Source: Marinobacter litoralis
Lineage (GTDB): Bacteria; Pseudomonadota; Gammaproteobacteria; Pseudomonadales; Oleiphilaceae
NCBI RefSeq assembly: GCF_016427555.1
Contig: NZ_JAELVS010000001.1
Location: forward strand, 620,001 to 684,000
Length of the DNA stretch: 64,000 nucleotides
Direction: 5' to 3'
Shown: one piece after another, positions 45,577 through 54,702 of the stretch
How the letters are laid out: each line of letters starts with the position of its first letter
How positions within the stretch are numbered: the first letter of the stretch is position 1
The notes under the pieces: model-generated
Told to the model about the DNA's origin: nothing
Seen by the model: only the letters and a program-made list of their open reading frames with translations
Databases searched by the model: none
Translations under genes and position numbers: made by a program

Positions 45577-46596
45577 GTGAAACCCATTCGATTCACTCGC
45601 CGTGTTGCCGCGGCGGCCGCGCTCTGCGCCAGCTTCATCACGCCACTGTCTGCGCACGCCCAGACGGACATCATTGAACGCTCTTTCTGTGTTTTTGACC
45701 CAGTCGGTGCCAATGGTCCGCTCTTTTCGATCACCAAAGAATTTCAGCCGGTGGCTCTGCAGCGAGGCATCAAGCTTGATTTGCGTGCTTACACCGATGA
45801 AAAAGTGGCGGCTGAAGATTTCAAGGCCGGCCAGTGTGATGCGGTCTTGCTAACCGGAACCCGAGCGCGGGAATTCAACAAGTTTACCGGGACCCTTGAA
45901 GCCATGGGGGCGATTCCGGGCGAGCAGGAAATGCGTTTGCTGTTCAACACCCTGAGCCAGCCCAAGGCACGCCCGTTCCTGGTTGAAGGCCCCTACGAAG
46001 TGGCCGGCGTATTCCCCGGTGGTGCGGTGTATCTGCATGCCCGCGACCGGACTCTGGATACGGTTGAAAAGCTGCAGGGTAAGCGGGTGGCCACCCTGGA
46101 CTACGACAAGGCGTCGGTGCGCATGGTTCGACACGTGGGCGCGTCGGTTGTCGGCTCTAACTCCGCCAATTTTGCCGGTAAGTTCAACAACGGCAGTGTC
46201 GATTTTGCTTATGCGCCTGCGGTGGCATACCAGCCTCTCGAACTCTACAAAGGTATTGGCGATCAGGGCGGGGTGTTCAAATACGCGCTGGGTTACATGA
46301 ACTTTCAGGTGATTATCAACACCGAGCGCTTTCCGGAAGATGCGGGCCAGATGGTGCGTGACGAGTCCATCAAGCGTATCGACGAGGCTTACCAGATTAT
46401 TGCCGAGGCGGAAGCCAGCATTCCCGATAACGTTTGGGTGAATCTGCCCCGCGAAGACACGGCCGAATACGACAAAATGCTGCGTCAGGTTCGTATGTCG
46501 CTGCTTGAGGACGGTGTTTACGACGAGCGCGCGATCAAACTGATGAAGGCGATACGCTGTCGGGTAGATGGCGCCAGATCGGAGTGTGCGTCCTGA
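45577..46596 (+). CDS. Putative solute-binding protein (DUF6091-type), TRAP-linked
   Basis: A 339-residue exported protein; signal peptide cleaved near Ala28 (SAHA before QTD). The mature part looks like a periplasmic binding protein: two alpha/beta lobes, GQCDAVLLTGTRAREF and GKRVATLDYDKASVRMVRH. It resembles DUF6091 putative solute-binding proteins; I recall this assignment and could not check it. With the TatT-like lipoprotein and permease downstream it would form a TRAP-type uptake system. Ligand unknown. Confidence 0.75.
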   Translation: MKPIRFTRRVAAAAALCASFITPLSAHAQTDIIERSFCVFDPVGANGPLFSITKEFQPVALQRGIKLDLRAYTDEKVAAEDFKAGQCDAVLLTGTRAREFNKFTGTLEAMGAIPGEQEMRLLFNTLSQPKARPFLVEGPYEVAGVFPGGAVYLHARDRTLDTVEKLQGKRVATLDYDKASVRMVRHVGASVVGSNSANFAGKFNNGSVDFAYAPAVAYQPLELYKGIGDQGGVFKYALGYMNFQVIINTERFPEDAGQMVRDESIKRIDEAYQIIAEAEASIPDNVWVNLPREDTAEYDKMLRQVRMSLLEDGVYDERAIKLMKAIRCRVDGARSECAS

Positions 46597-46612
46597 GGTA
46601 GAGGGAAGAGAC

Positions 46613-46630
46613 AGCCCGCATCGGCGGGCT
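46613..46630. terminator. GC-rich hairpin between convergent genes
   Basis: AGCCCGC-ATCG-GCGGGCT between the binding-protein stop (46596) and the HU stop (46640). A 7 bp GC stem with a tetraloop; no T-run on either strand. Probably ends one or both transcripts. Confidence 0.4.
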
Positions 46631-46639
46631 ATCACCAAA

Positions 46640-46912
46640 TCAATTGACGGCGTCTTTCAGGGCTTTGCCGGGTTTGAAACCGACGGTCTTGCTGGCGGCG
46701 ATCTGGATGGTTGCACCGGTTTGCGGGTTTCTGCCATTGCGAGCTTCCCGTTTTCGAACCGAAAAGGTTCCAAAACCGATGAGACTGATGTCGTCGCCCC
46801 GGGCGGCTGCCGCGGTAATCTGATCGGTCACCGCGTTGATCACCTCGCTGGCTTTTTCCCGGCTTAGCCCGGTCTGGTCGGCGATGGCAGCGGAGAGTTC
46901 AGGTTTGCGCAT
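46640..46912 (-). CDS. HU family DNA-binding protein
   Basis: A 90-residue histone-like protein: MRKPELSAAIADQTGLSREK at the start, and the DNA-arm region GFGTFSVRKREARNGRNPQT. It bends and compacts DNA as a dimer. CAGGAG precedes the ATG at 46912; the longer frame to 47014 lacks a good start. It lies on the minus strand inside the TRAP locus, divergent from the lipoprotein gene. Likely an additional HU paralogue. Confidence 0.93.
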   Translation of the reverse strand: MRKPELSAAIADQTGLSREKASEVINAVTDQITAAAARGDDISLIGFGTFSVRKREARNGRNPQTGATIQIAASKTVGFKPGKALKDAVN

Positions 46913-47068
46913 TAGGTACTCCTGTCTTTTGTTTTGGTTTTTGTCTTTGTTTGAGCTGCCAAGCGCAGGCGGGCAGCGTATGCAATCTATAGTGGGTTTG
47001 GCACAAATGTGCAAACCCGAGCGTCAGTGGTCTGCGAATACGCATAAGAATAAAAGGATGTAGTTGAT

Positions 47069-48121
47069 ATGACAGTTTTCCGGAAAAAGATGGCTTCAGG
47101 TGCGCGGTTGCGCGGTTTCGTGGCGGCGGTTGCAGCCAGTGTCGCGTTAAGCGGCTGTGGGGTGGTCAACCACATGGTTTACAAAACCACCGGTGATGTG
47201 ATGAAAGGATTTTCCCGTAATCACACCGTGCCGTATCTGATGCAATCAGACGACCTGGCGATGGGGTGTGCCATGAGTGAAGCCACCGCACCGTTGTTGA
47301 TGTCGTTCGGTCGTGTAACCAGTGAGCCGGATCAGATTGCCGTGATGCTGTACCTGTCCGCCGGAGGCTGTGCTGAAGAAAGGGCGACCGGCCACGAGCT
47401 GGAAGGCATGGCCAGACTGTATGCCAATGACGGCCTCGGGGCTGAAGATGCCTTTATTCAGAAAAAGCGCGCCTACACGGTCGCAGCCAAGCGGTATTTC
47501 CAGGGTTGGAAGCATCACAACGCCCATTACGGTAATCCGGACGGCGGCGAATGCCCGAGCTTTGACGACCAGGCCGACGAGTTTATCTACATGGCTGGGT
47601 TGTTGTCGGGTATGCAGGCTCTGAGTGCGCAGATTCAGGCGGCTTCCTCCATTGGCGTGCCGTTCAACACCGGCTCGGTGGTAGGGCGTGCCAGCCAGTG
47701 TCTGGACAACAATAAATGGTGGGGCGCGCCAATGGGTCTGAGAGCCACCGTATGGGCCATGATTCCGGGCACTCAGCCGCAGGGTGAAGATGCTTTCGAG
47801 CGCTTGGCCGCAGCTCAGGAGCAGGGCAAGCAAGCCGGCGTTCGCCTTGGCCATGTGTTCCACGCCATCGCCGCCACCAACAAGAACGACACTGGGCTTG
47901 TGAAGGCTATCATTCGTGATTTCGCCGAGTCAGAGGATACGGTTGAAGTTAGCGAAGACTGGCGTTTTATTGATGCTATGGCCAAAAACATGCTGGTGAC
48001 CATCTCTGACAGGTTGTGGATGGAAAACACCGGGCACCGGACGCCGATCGGCCGATTCGGCTCGTTCTGGGATGATCAGAGAGCGCCCGTTGAAACCATG
48101 GATCTCGACGATCTGCTGTAA
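47069..48121 (+). CDS. TatT-like TRAP-associated lipoprotein
   Basis: A 350-residue lipoprotein: lipobox LSGC with Cys30, after a basic N-terminus. The rest is largely helical and Cys-containing. It resembles TatT, the TPR-like T component of some TRAP systems, in placing a helical lipoprotein between a binding protein and a permease. The family call rests on context and general look. It starts 156 bp from the divergent HU gene and ends 27 bp before the permease. Confidence 0.65.
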   Translation: MTVFRKKMASGARLRGFVAAVAASVALSGCGVVNHMVYKTTGDVMKGFSRNHTVPYLMQSDDLAMGCAMSEATAPLLMSFGRVTSEPDQIAVMLYLSAGGCAEERATGHELEGMARLYANDGLGAEDAFIQKKRAYTVAAKRYFQGWKHHNAHYGNPDGGECPSFDDQADEFIYMAGLLSGMQALSAQIQAASSIGVPFNTGSVVGRASQCLDNNKWWGAPMGLRATVWAMIPGTQPQGEDAFERLAAAQEQGKQAGVRLGHVFHAIAATNKNDTGLVKAIIRDFAESEDTVEVSEDWRFIDAMAKNMLVTISDRLWMENTGHRTPIGRFGSFWDDQRAPVETMDLDDLL

Positions 48122-48148
48122 ATCCGTCCTTTTCCAGAGTGGATTGTC

Positions 48149-50215
48149 ATGATTCAGGGCCGAATGAAACGTAGTGGGCTGGAGTGGTTTTCGTCGCTGC
48201 CAGCTTGTCTGCTGTTGCTTGCTGTTGTTCTTTTCTCTACCAGCAGTGATATCCACAACCAGATGCTCCGCGGTGGCGAGCAGCTTTGGAGTGGCTATTA
48301 CAAGCTGCGGATGGATCCGGTAAAACCGCAATGTGAGGTGGTGCAGGATGTGGATGCGGCTGTGGCCAAGGAGATGGCCGAAGCGCCGCCGGCTGACGAC
48401 CCCATGGCTGCATTACTCGGGGATTTTGAGAAAGACCCCGCTGAAGTCCGGCTGGCGATAGAGCGTGCTGCCGCGGATTGCCAGGCGGCGCACACCAGTT
48501 TCGCAGAGTTGCAGGACAAGCTCACACCGGATGTGAAGGCTTACCGGGCCGTTGAGCTGTTCGTGGCGGACCTGATAGCGTTCGGGCTGGCAGCACAGCG
48601 CTATGTTCTGATTATTTTAGTGATGTTGTGTGCGGTTACTGCCACGCTGACCCGTCACCACATCGCCATGCGCGCGATGGAAACTCGACTGGATTATACG
48701 GTTTCCATGACCCTGCAAACCATTGCCAACGCGATGCTGCTCGGCTCCAGCGTCATTTTTCGGCAATCTACTCTTACCAGTAGCACCGCACTTTCCAGTG
48801 AAGAAATGCTCCTTCACAACTTCTGGATCGCCGGTTTTGCCTGCCTGACCCTCGCCAGTCTGTATCGCCTTGTTCGGGTGCCTGATGGCCTCGAGCCCGG
48901 CGGTAGCCCGAGCAAAGCCTTTATGGCCGTGCCGTTGTATACCGTGATGTGTTTGATCTCGGGCACCTATTTTGCCTTGATTGGCCATTCGTCCGGCATT
49001 GGTATCTATCTGGGCAAGATGGTCGAGTTGGCAGACATGTTCCTGAATGTCGGTCTGTACGTTTGGGTGGGCATGATGCTCAAACAGACCAGGCTGGCTA
49101 AATTGGTGTTTGATGTGTTCCGGCCATGGCGCATGCCACCGGAGATGCTGGCGGTGGTTGCGGTGTTGGTGGCCGCCATTCCGACGGCTTACACCGGCGC
49201 TTCCGGTATTTTCGTGATCGCGGCTGGTGCCGTCATCTACAGCGAATTGCGTGCCGCGGGTGCGCGACGTCATCTGGCGTTGGCCGCTACCGCCATGTCA
49301 GGTTCGCTGGGGGTGGTGCTACGGCCGTGTTTGCTGGTGGTGGTGATTGCTTATCTGAACCGCGAGGTCACCACTGATGAGCTGTTCGGTTGGGGTATTT
49401 GGGTGTTCGTGCTGACTGCCACGTTGTTTGGCGTCGTCGCGACCACCATTAACCGCCAGAGCGAGTTCAATCTCGCGCCCGGTTCAGAAGCTTTGCCTGC
49501 CAGCATCCGGGCCCTTCGGCCATTGCTTCCCTATGTGCTGGTGATTGTGTCGGTGGTGTTGCTGTACCGTTTTGCGCTCGATGTGAAAATGGACGAGTTT
49601 TCTGCGCCGCGGCTGCTGCCGGTGATCATGTTGTCGATATTGCTGTACGAGCACGTGAGCCGAAAGCGCGAGAGGGCGATGGCGTCCGGCGAAAACGCCC
49701 ATCAGGGGCTGGAGCCAAGCGTTCGCAATGCCACCAATGACACCACGGCGGAAATCGGCGCCTTGCTGTTGTTGCTGGGGCTGTCGGTGAGTATCGGTGG
49801 CGTGATCGAACGCTCCCACATTATGGAAGCCTTTCCCCAGGCCTTTGACAGTGCCTGGTCAGCGATGCTGTTGATGGTGGTCATCCTTGTCATTCTGGGA
49901 ATGATCATGGACGCCTTTGGCGCGGTGATCCTGGTGACGGCGACGGTCGCAACCATTGCCTACTCCAGCGGTATTCACCCGGTGCACTTCTGGATGGTGA
50001 CGCTGGTTGCCTTTGAATTGGGGTACCTGAGCCCGCCGGTGGCGCTGAACCATCTGCTGACCCGGCAAGTCGTCGGGGAAGCCGAGGTGCTGGCGGCCCA
50101 AGCGGAAGAGGGCACCTTCTATCAGCGTCATGAACGTATCATTATGCCATTGATTGCGATGGGTATTTCGCTGGTGCTGGTGGCGTTTGTACCCTTGCTA
50201 TTCTACGCCCGTTAA
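48149..50215 (+). CDS. TRAP-type permease with fused small and large subunits
   Basis: A 688-residue inner-membrane protein with about 16 hydrophobic segments. An N-terminal part (to about 260) with two helices flanking a charged 120-residue periplasmic loop and then further helices looks like a DctQ-type subunit; the remainder has DctM-like features (PTAYTGASGIFVIAAGAVIY near 350, and FELGYLSPPVALNHL near the end). It would take up an organic acid or related solute using an ion gradient. A terminator follows 15 bp downstream. Confidence 0.8.
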   Translation: MIQGRMKRSGLEWFSSLPACLLLLAVVLFSTSSDIHNQMLRGGEQLWSGYYKLRMDPVKPQCEVVQDVDAAVAKEMAEAPPADDPMAALLGDFEKDPAEVRLAIERAAADCQAAHTSFAELQDKLTPDVKAYRAVELFVADLIAFGLAAQRYVLIILVMLCAVTATLTRHHIAMRAMETRLDYTVSMTLQTIANAMLLGSSVIFRQSTLTSSTALSSEEMLLHNFWIAGFACLTLASLYRLVRVPDGLEPGGSPSKAFMAVPLYTVMCLISGTYFALIGHSSGIGIYLGKMVELADMFLNVGLYVWVGMMLKQTRLAKLVFDVFRPWRMPPEMLAVVAVLVAAIPTAYTGASGIFVIAAGAVIYSELRAAGARRHLALAATAMSGSLGVVLRPCLLVVVIAYLNREVTTDELFGWGIWVFVLTATLFGVVATTINRQSEFNLAPGSEALPASIRALRPLLPYVLVIVSVVLLYRFALDVKMDEFSAPRLLPVIMLSILLYEHVSRKRERAMASGENAHQGLEPSVRNATNDTTAEIGALLLLLGLSVSIGGVIERSHIMEAFPQAFDSAWSAMLLMVVILVILGMIMDAFGAVILVTATVATIAYSSGIHPVHFWMVTLVAFELGYLSPPVALNHLLTRQVVGEAEVLAAQAEEGTFYQRHERIIMPLIAMGISLVLVAFVPLLFYAR

Positions 50216-50230
50216 ACGCCAACGAGCCAC

Positions 50231-50267
50231 AAAAAAAGCGCCGTGCTTTCGCAGGGCGCTTTTTTTT
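50231..50267. terminator. Bidirectional intrinsic terminator
   Basis: AAAAAAAGCGCC (50231-50242) and GGGCGCTTTTTTTT (50254-50267) form a GC stem with A-run on the left and T-run on the right, serving both the rightward permease gene and the leftward pckA gene. Confidence 0.85.
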
Positions 50268-50280
50268 AACGGGTTGAAAC

Positions 50281-51816
50281 TCAGTTGAGTTTCGGGCCCG
50301 CCTCAACAATGGCATCCGCCACGTCGAACTTCTTGAAGTTCTCAACGAACTGACCAATCAGCTCCTGGGCCTTGCCGTCGTAATATTCCGGGCTGGTCCA
50401 GGTGTTGCGCGGGTTCAGCAGCTCGCTGTCTACGCCCGGGATGTGCTTGGGCACGTCCAGGTTCAGCGCGTCCAGATGCTCGGTTTCCACGTCGTCCAGA
50501 TCGCCGTTCTGAATCGCAGCAATAATGGCGCGAGTCGTCGGGATACTGAAGCGCTTACCTTCGCCGAACGGACCGCCGGTCCAGCCAGTGTTGACCAGGA
50601 ATACCTTGCTACCGAACTCATCGATGCGCTTCATCAGCAGTTCAGCGTAAACACCCGCCGGACGCGGGAAGAACGGTGCGCCGAAGCAGGTCGAGAAGGT
50701 GGACTTCAGTTTGGACGAAGAACCCATCTCGGTGGAGCCAACCAGTGCGGTGTAGCCGCTCAGGAAGTGGTAGGCCGCTGCTTCACGGCTCAGGATAGAC
50801 ACCGGAGGCAAAACGCCGGTCATATCGCAGGTCAGGAAGATGATGTGCGACGGCTCACCGGCACGGTTTTCCAGAACGCGCTTCTCAACGTGCTCAAGCG
50901 GGTAGGCACAGCGAGAGTTTTCGGTCAGGGAAACGTCGGTGTAATCCGGCTCGCGAGTATCCTGGTCGATCATCACGTTCTCGACGATCGCGCCGAAGCG
51001 GATGGCATCCCAGATGATCGGCTCGTTTTTCTGGCTCAAATCGATGCACTTGGCGTAGCATCCGCCTTCGATGTTGAACACAGTACCCGGGCCCCAACCG
51101 TGCTCGTCGTCACCGATCAGGAAGCGGTGCGGATCAGCAGATAGGGTGGTTTTACCGGTGCCAGACAGGCCGAAGAACAGGCAGGTGTCGCCGTTTTCGC
51201 TGACGTTGGCAGAACAGTGCATTGGCAGTACGTCTTTCTCTGGCAGCAGGAAGTTCTGGACAGAGAACATGGCTTTTTTCATCTCGCCGGCGTAGCGCAT
51301 GCCTGCCAGCAGAACCTTGCGCTTGGCAAAGTTAATAATCACGCAGCCATCGGAGTTGGTGCCGTCCCGCTCGGGAACGCACTGGAAGTTAGCGGCGTTG
51401 AGGATTTGCCATTCCTGCTTGTCGGCCGGGTTGTAGGCTTCCGGGCGAATGAACAGGTTGCGGCCGAACAGGTTCTGCCAGGCCGTTTCGGTGGTCATTT
51501 TCACGGCCAGGTAATGCTCAGGGTCTGAGCCTACGTGAACGTTTGAAACGAATTGGTCTTTTTCGGCAATGTAGGCTTCAACGCGATCCCAGAGGGCGTC
51601 GAACTTGTCGGCATCAAAGGGGCGGTTAATCGGGCCCCAGTGAATATCGTCAGCCGTGCTGGGCTCCTGAACAATGAAACGGTCCATCGGAGACCGGCCG
51701 GTGCGTTCACCGGTGGTGACCACTAGAGAACCGTTCGCTGCCAGTTGGCCTTCGTTCCTTGCCAGTGCTAGCTCGACCAGCCGTGCTGTATTCAGATCAG
51801 TATAAGTGTTGCTCAC
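50281..51816 (-). CDS. pckA: Phosphoenolpyruvate carboxykinase (ATP)
   Basis: A 511-residue gluconeogenic enzyme turning oxaloacetate and ATP into PEP. The P-loop [15 protein letters not shown] is at about 213-227, followed by IGDDEHGWG, the metal-binding segment. Length fits ATP-type PEPCK. It is separated from hslO upstream by 171 bp; the same neighbourhood (yrfG, hslR, hslO, pckA) is seen in E. coli. Confidence 0.96.
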   Translation of the reverse strand: MSNTYTDLNTARLVELALARNEGQLAANGSLVVTTGERTGRSPMDRFIVQEPSTADDIHWGPINRPFDADKFDALWDRVEAYIAEKDQFVSNVHVGSDPEHYLAVKMTTETAWQNLFGRNLFIRPEAYNPADKQEWQILNAANFQCVPERDGTNSDGCVIINFAKRKVLLAGMRYAGEMKKAMFSVQNFLLPEKDVLPMHCSANVSENGDTCLFFGLSGTGKTTLSADPHRFLIGDDEHGWGPGTVFNIEGGCYAKCIDLSQKNEPIIWDAIRFGAIVENVMIDQDTREPDYTDVSLTENSRCAYPLEHVEKRVLENRAGEPSHIIFLTCDMTGVLPPVSILSREAAAYHFLSGYTALVGSTEMGSSSKLKSTFSTCFGAPFFPRPAGVYAELLMKRIDEFGSKVFLVNTGWTGGPFGEGKRFSIPTTRAIIAAIQNGDLDDVETEHLDALNLDVPKHIPGVDSELLNPRNTWTSPEYYDGKAQELIGQFVENFKKFDVADAIVEAGPKLN

Positions 51817-51987
51817 TTCGACCTCGCCCTCGGGATGTCTTAGTGACTGTCCAGCCCGCCTCAGGAAGTTGGCGGAATTCTGAACAATCGGGTCAATTCA
51901 GGCGCGCTATTATGCCAGAGACGCCGGTAAAAAACGACTGCTCCGGAGGCCGCGTCTGGCGCGGCTTCCGGATAATTTGGTCGGGTG

Positions 51988-52842
51988 TCAGTGTAATGTA
52001 TGACCGGTGAAAAGATGGTCAATATCGTTTCGATCGAAGCGATAGTTCGCGTGGCAGAACTGACAGTCCATCTCGATGCTGCCTTGCTCTTCCAGGATGC
52101 TGTAGCACTCTTCTTTGCCTATCGATTCCAGAGCGCCGAGGGTGCGTTCCCGGGAGCAATTGCAGCGAAACGCCACCGGTTCCGGGTCGAACAGGCGCAC
52201 GGTTTCTTCGTTGAACAAACGGTGCAGCAGGGTTTCGCTGTCCAGTTCGAGCAGCTCTTCCGCCTTAACGGTACTGGCGAGATGGTTTACCCGGCTCCAC
52301 AGCTCGTCGTCTTCTTCGGTATGCCCGGGCAGGCGCTGAAGCAGCAGCCCCGCCGCCGTACCTTCGTTGGCAAACAGAAACAGGCTGGTGGCCAGCTGCT
52401 CGGAGCGCTCGAAATACTCTTCCAGGCAGCCCGAAAGAGTTTCGGCTTCCCGCGGAACCACACCCTGGTAACGCTGGCCCTTGTCTGGCGTGATGGTGAT
52501 CGCCATGCGACCGCCGCCCAGCATTTCATTGAGGGTGCCGCCGGTCATGGCCTGTTCGTCGAAGCGGGCCAGACCGCGTATGTTGCGGTCGTGGCTGCAC
52601 TCCGCCATCAGGGTGCGCAGGGCTCCTTCACCAGCGGCTTGCAAGGCAACGGTGCCTTCAAATTTGAGCGTGCTGCTCAACAAAACACTGGCCACCAGTG
52701 TTTCGCCAAGTAAGTCGCGGATGGCGTCCGGGTACGGGGCTTGCCCGGTGATCTCGTTGTAGCTGTCGCCCAGCTGCACCCAGGCACCCCGAACCTGGCT
52801 GTGCTCAAAGATAAAACGCTGGAACTGGTCTCGGGATGCCAT
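51988..52842 (-). CDS. hslO: Redox-regulated chaperone Hsp33
   Basis: A 284-residue Hsp33. The redox switch is complete: Cys227 and Cys229 (RCNC) and Cys260 and Cys263 (DCQFC), CxC-x30-CxxC as in E. coli. On oxidation the zinc is released and the protein becomes a holdase chaperone. It follows hslR by 98 bp. Confidence 0.96.
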   Translation of the reverse strand: MASRDQFQRFIFEHSQVRGAWVQLGDSYNEITGQAPYPDAIRDLLGETLVASVLLSSTLKFEGTVALQAAGEGALRTLMAECSHDRNIRGLARFDEQAMTGGTLNEMLGGGRMAITITPDKGQRYQGVVPREAETLSGCLEEYFERSEQLATSLFLFANEGTAAGLLLQRLPGHTEEDDELWSRVNHLASTVKAEELLELDSETLLHRLFNEETVRLFDPEPVAFRCNCSRERTLGALESIGKEECYSILEEQGSIEMDCQFCHANYRFDRNDIDHLFTGHTLH

Positions 52843-52940
52843 GGTGTCTCCTGAAAATATTGGTCAATTGGTTGTCATCGCCCACGTGGGGCCGAGCATT
52901 CTCTAGGCTGATGTCGCGCGTTCGAGTCTGCAGTGGTGGA

Positions 52941-53348
52941 TTACAGATCGTTCTCTTCCCGAAATCGTTGAATTTTCCGGCGATCTTTTTTGCTGGGCCG
53001 GCGCGCGGGCGGTAATTGCGCTGCCTGCATGGTTTTCCGTTGCCAGGCCATTTCTTCCCGTTTTTTGGCGCTTTCTTCGGTCTCGTGGTACAGCTTCTGC
53101 GCTTCCGGCGCTCCGCGGCGACGGTCGCTGATGCCATCTATGATGACGATTTTTTCCTGCCAGCCCTGCCGAAGGGTGACCTTGGCGCCAGATTCGACGA
53201 TTTTGCCCGGTTTGGTTCGCTGACTGTTGTAATGGACTTTGCCACCTTCTATGGCTTCTTTCGCCAGAGAGCGGGTTTTATAGAATCGGGCGGCCCACAA
53301 CCATTTGTCGAGTCGTACCTTTTGATCTTCAGTATTTGTCGCCTTCAT
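52941..53348 (-). CDS. hslR: Heat shock protein 15 (HslR, S4 domain)
   Basis: A 135-residue S4-domain RNA-binding protein that recycles free 50S subunits carrying nascent chains. VRLDKWLWAARFYKTRSLAK starts the S4 domain (about 11-70); the tail is very basic (RRPSKKDRRKIQRF). It lies between yrfG and hslO, the E. coli order. Confidence 0.94.
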   Translation of the reverse strand: MKATNTEDQKVRLDKWLWAARFYKTRSLAKEAIEGGKVHYNSQRTKPGKIVESGAKVTLRQGWQEKIVIIDGISDRRRGAPEAQKLYHETEESAKKREEMAWQRKTMQAAQLPPARRPSKKDRRKIQRFREENDL

Positions 53349-53404
53349 ATCTCTTTACCTGATGAGCGCTCCGGGCAATCATCTCTCGAATTATAACGGC
53401 CTCG

Positions 53405-54091
53405 TCAGGCCGATGGCAGTGTCCCGCGAGCCTGCAGAGACGGCAAAATTTCATCGAAATGACAAATGCCCGGAATATCAGGGTGATGAGGGTTTGGAGC
53501 TTGGGTACTGTCGGGTGACAGAATGGCCAGACACTGGCCAATACCGGCTTCGTGCGCACTCTCCAGCACAGGAAAGCTGTCATCGACCATCAATGTGCGC
53601 TCACGTTGATAACCCACTCGCCCGGACAGGTCGTTCCAGAACTCCCGGTCCTCTTTGGGCTTACCCAGTTCGTGGCTGGAGATGATCATATCCACGTGTC
53701 GGTCCAGACCGGTTCGCTGGAGTTTCAGGGCCAGAGGGTCGGGGTGGCAGTTGGTAACGATCACTGAATGCAGTCCGGCCTTGCGAAGACTACCGAGAAA
53801 GTCTTGAACGTGCGGGCGGTAGCCGATCCGGTCGCCAACTTCCGCTTTCAGCCGGGTAATGTCTACGGATAGCCGCTCGCTCCAATAGTCGGTGCAGTAC
53901 CAGTTCAGTGTGCCGCGCTCAGCCATGATCATGCGGAACAGCTGGTCTTTGGTTTCCTGTGGGTGCAGATCGAACTGCTCGGCATAGCGTTTGGGCAGGT
54001 GTTCCAGCCAAAAGTGGGAGTCGAAATGCAGATCCAGCAGTGTTCCGTCCATGTCCAGAAACACGGTGTCGAGTGATGACCAATCAACCAT
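53405..54091 (-). CDS. yrfG: GMP/IMP nucleotidase YrfG (HAD family)
   Basis: A 228-residue HAD phosphatase: LDMDGTLLDLHFDSHFW holds the nucleophile Asp (residue 14), IVTNCHPDP motif II, and VDDSFPVLESAHEAG motif IV. The product begins MVDWSSLDTVFLDMDGTLL; no downstream ATG leaves motif I intact. The six bases before the ATG are the T-run of a terminator hairpin, so no Shine-Dalgarno is visible. E. coli YrfG hydrolyses GMP and IMP; the same is inferred here. Confidence 0.9.
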   Translation of the reverse strand: MVDWSSLDTVFLDMDGTLLDLHFDSHFWLEHLPKRYAEQFDLHPQETKDQLFRMIMAERGTLNWYCTDYWSERLSVDITRLKAEVGDRIGYRPHVQDFLGSLRKAGLHSVIVTNCHPDPLALKLQRTGLDRHVDMIISSHELGKPKEDREFWNDLSGRVGYQRERTLMVDDSFPVLESAHEAGIGQCLAILSPDSTQAPNPHHPDIPGICHFDEILPSLQARGTLPSA

Positions 54092-54126
54092 AAAAAAGCA
54101 GCCTGAAGAATTCTGCTTCAGGCTGC
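54092..54126 (-). terminator. Intrinsic terminator abutting the yrfG start codon
   Basis: On the minus strand GCAGCCTGAAG (54116-54126) pairs with CTTCAGGCTGC (54098-54108) across a 7 nt loop, followed by six T (54092-54097) and directly by the yrfG ATG (54091). It ends transcription from the small exported-protein gene. Confidence 0.8.
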
Positions 54127-54177
54127 CTTAGAATCCGGCCACTGGCAAGCCGGAATTATACGGAGAGAACGGCGTGC

Positions 54178-54510
54178 TCAGTCGTCAGATTGCGAGACTG
54201 CGTCTTGCTTGCGGCCGCTGCGGGTGCAGCCCAGACAGCGTACAAACGTCGCCTTGGCAGGGCCCACGACCAGCACCTCACCGGCCTCACCAGCGTTGCC
54301 ACCCAGAGCCGAAAACGGCAAAGACACCAGATAAACCGCAGTGCCGACAATGGTGGTGGCCAGCAGTGCCGGGCGCAAAAGCACCGCGTCGGTCGTCATC
54401 GCGAGGGCTGAAGGGCTTTCATCGATTGCACGGGCGTGGCCCATGGATGAAAACGCGAGAAGGCAGGCGGCGACAGTGGCTACCAGTGTGCGGGAAAACT
54501 TGCGAATCAT
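54178..54510 (-). CDS. Small exported or membrane protein of unknown function
   Basis: A 110-residue protein I cannot name. A signal peptide ends near residue 28 (GHARA before IDE); one hydrophobic segment follows (about 47-68), then a short Gly-rich stretch (ALGGNAGEAGEVL) and a tail with Cys91 and Cys94. CAGGAG precedes the ATG. Similar short proteins occur in pseudomonads, to my recollection without known function. It ends at the terminator 54092-54126. A TATACT at 54597-54602 (minus strand) may be its -10. Confidence 0.65.
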   Translation of the reverse strand: MIRKFSRTLVATVAACLLAFSSMGHARAIDESPSALAMTTDAVLLRPALLATTIVGTAVYLVSLPFSALGGNAGEAGEVLVVGPAKATFVRCLGCTRSGRKQDAVSQSDD

Positions 54511-54702
54511 GGCTAATCTCTCCTGAACGAATCGCCCGGCATAACCGGAACTTCTAGCCCGAAAACGTTGTGCGCATTTCAGTGATGTAAGCGATAAGTA
54601 TAGCGCACGGTCATGAAATCTCTGTTAACTATGAATCATATTGCCGCAATTTCAAACGCTTTCTGGTCAAAAAGCGGGCTTATTTACCCATGCCGCACAC
54701 GG

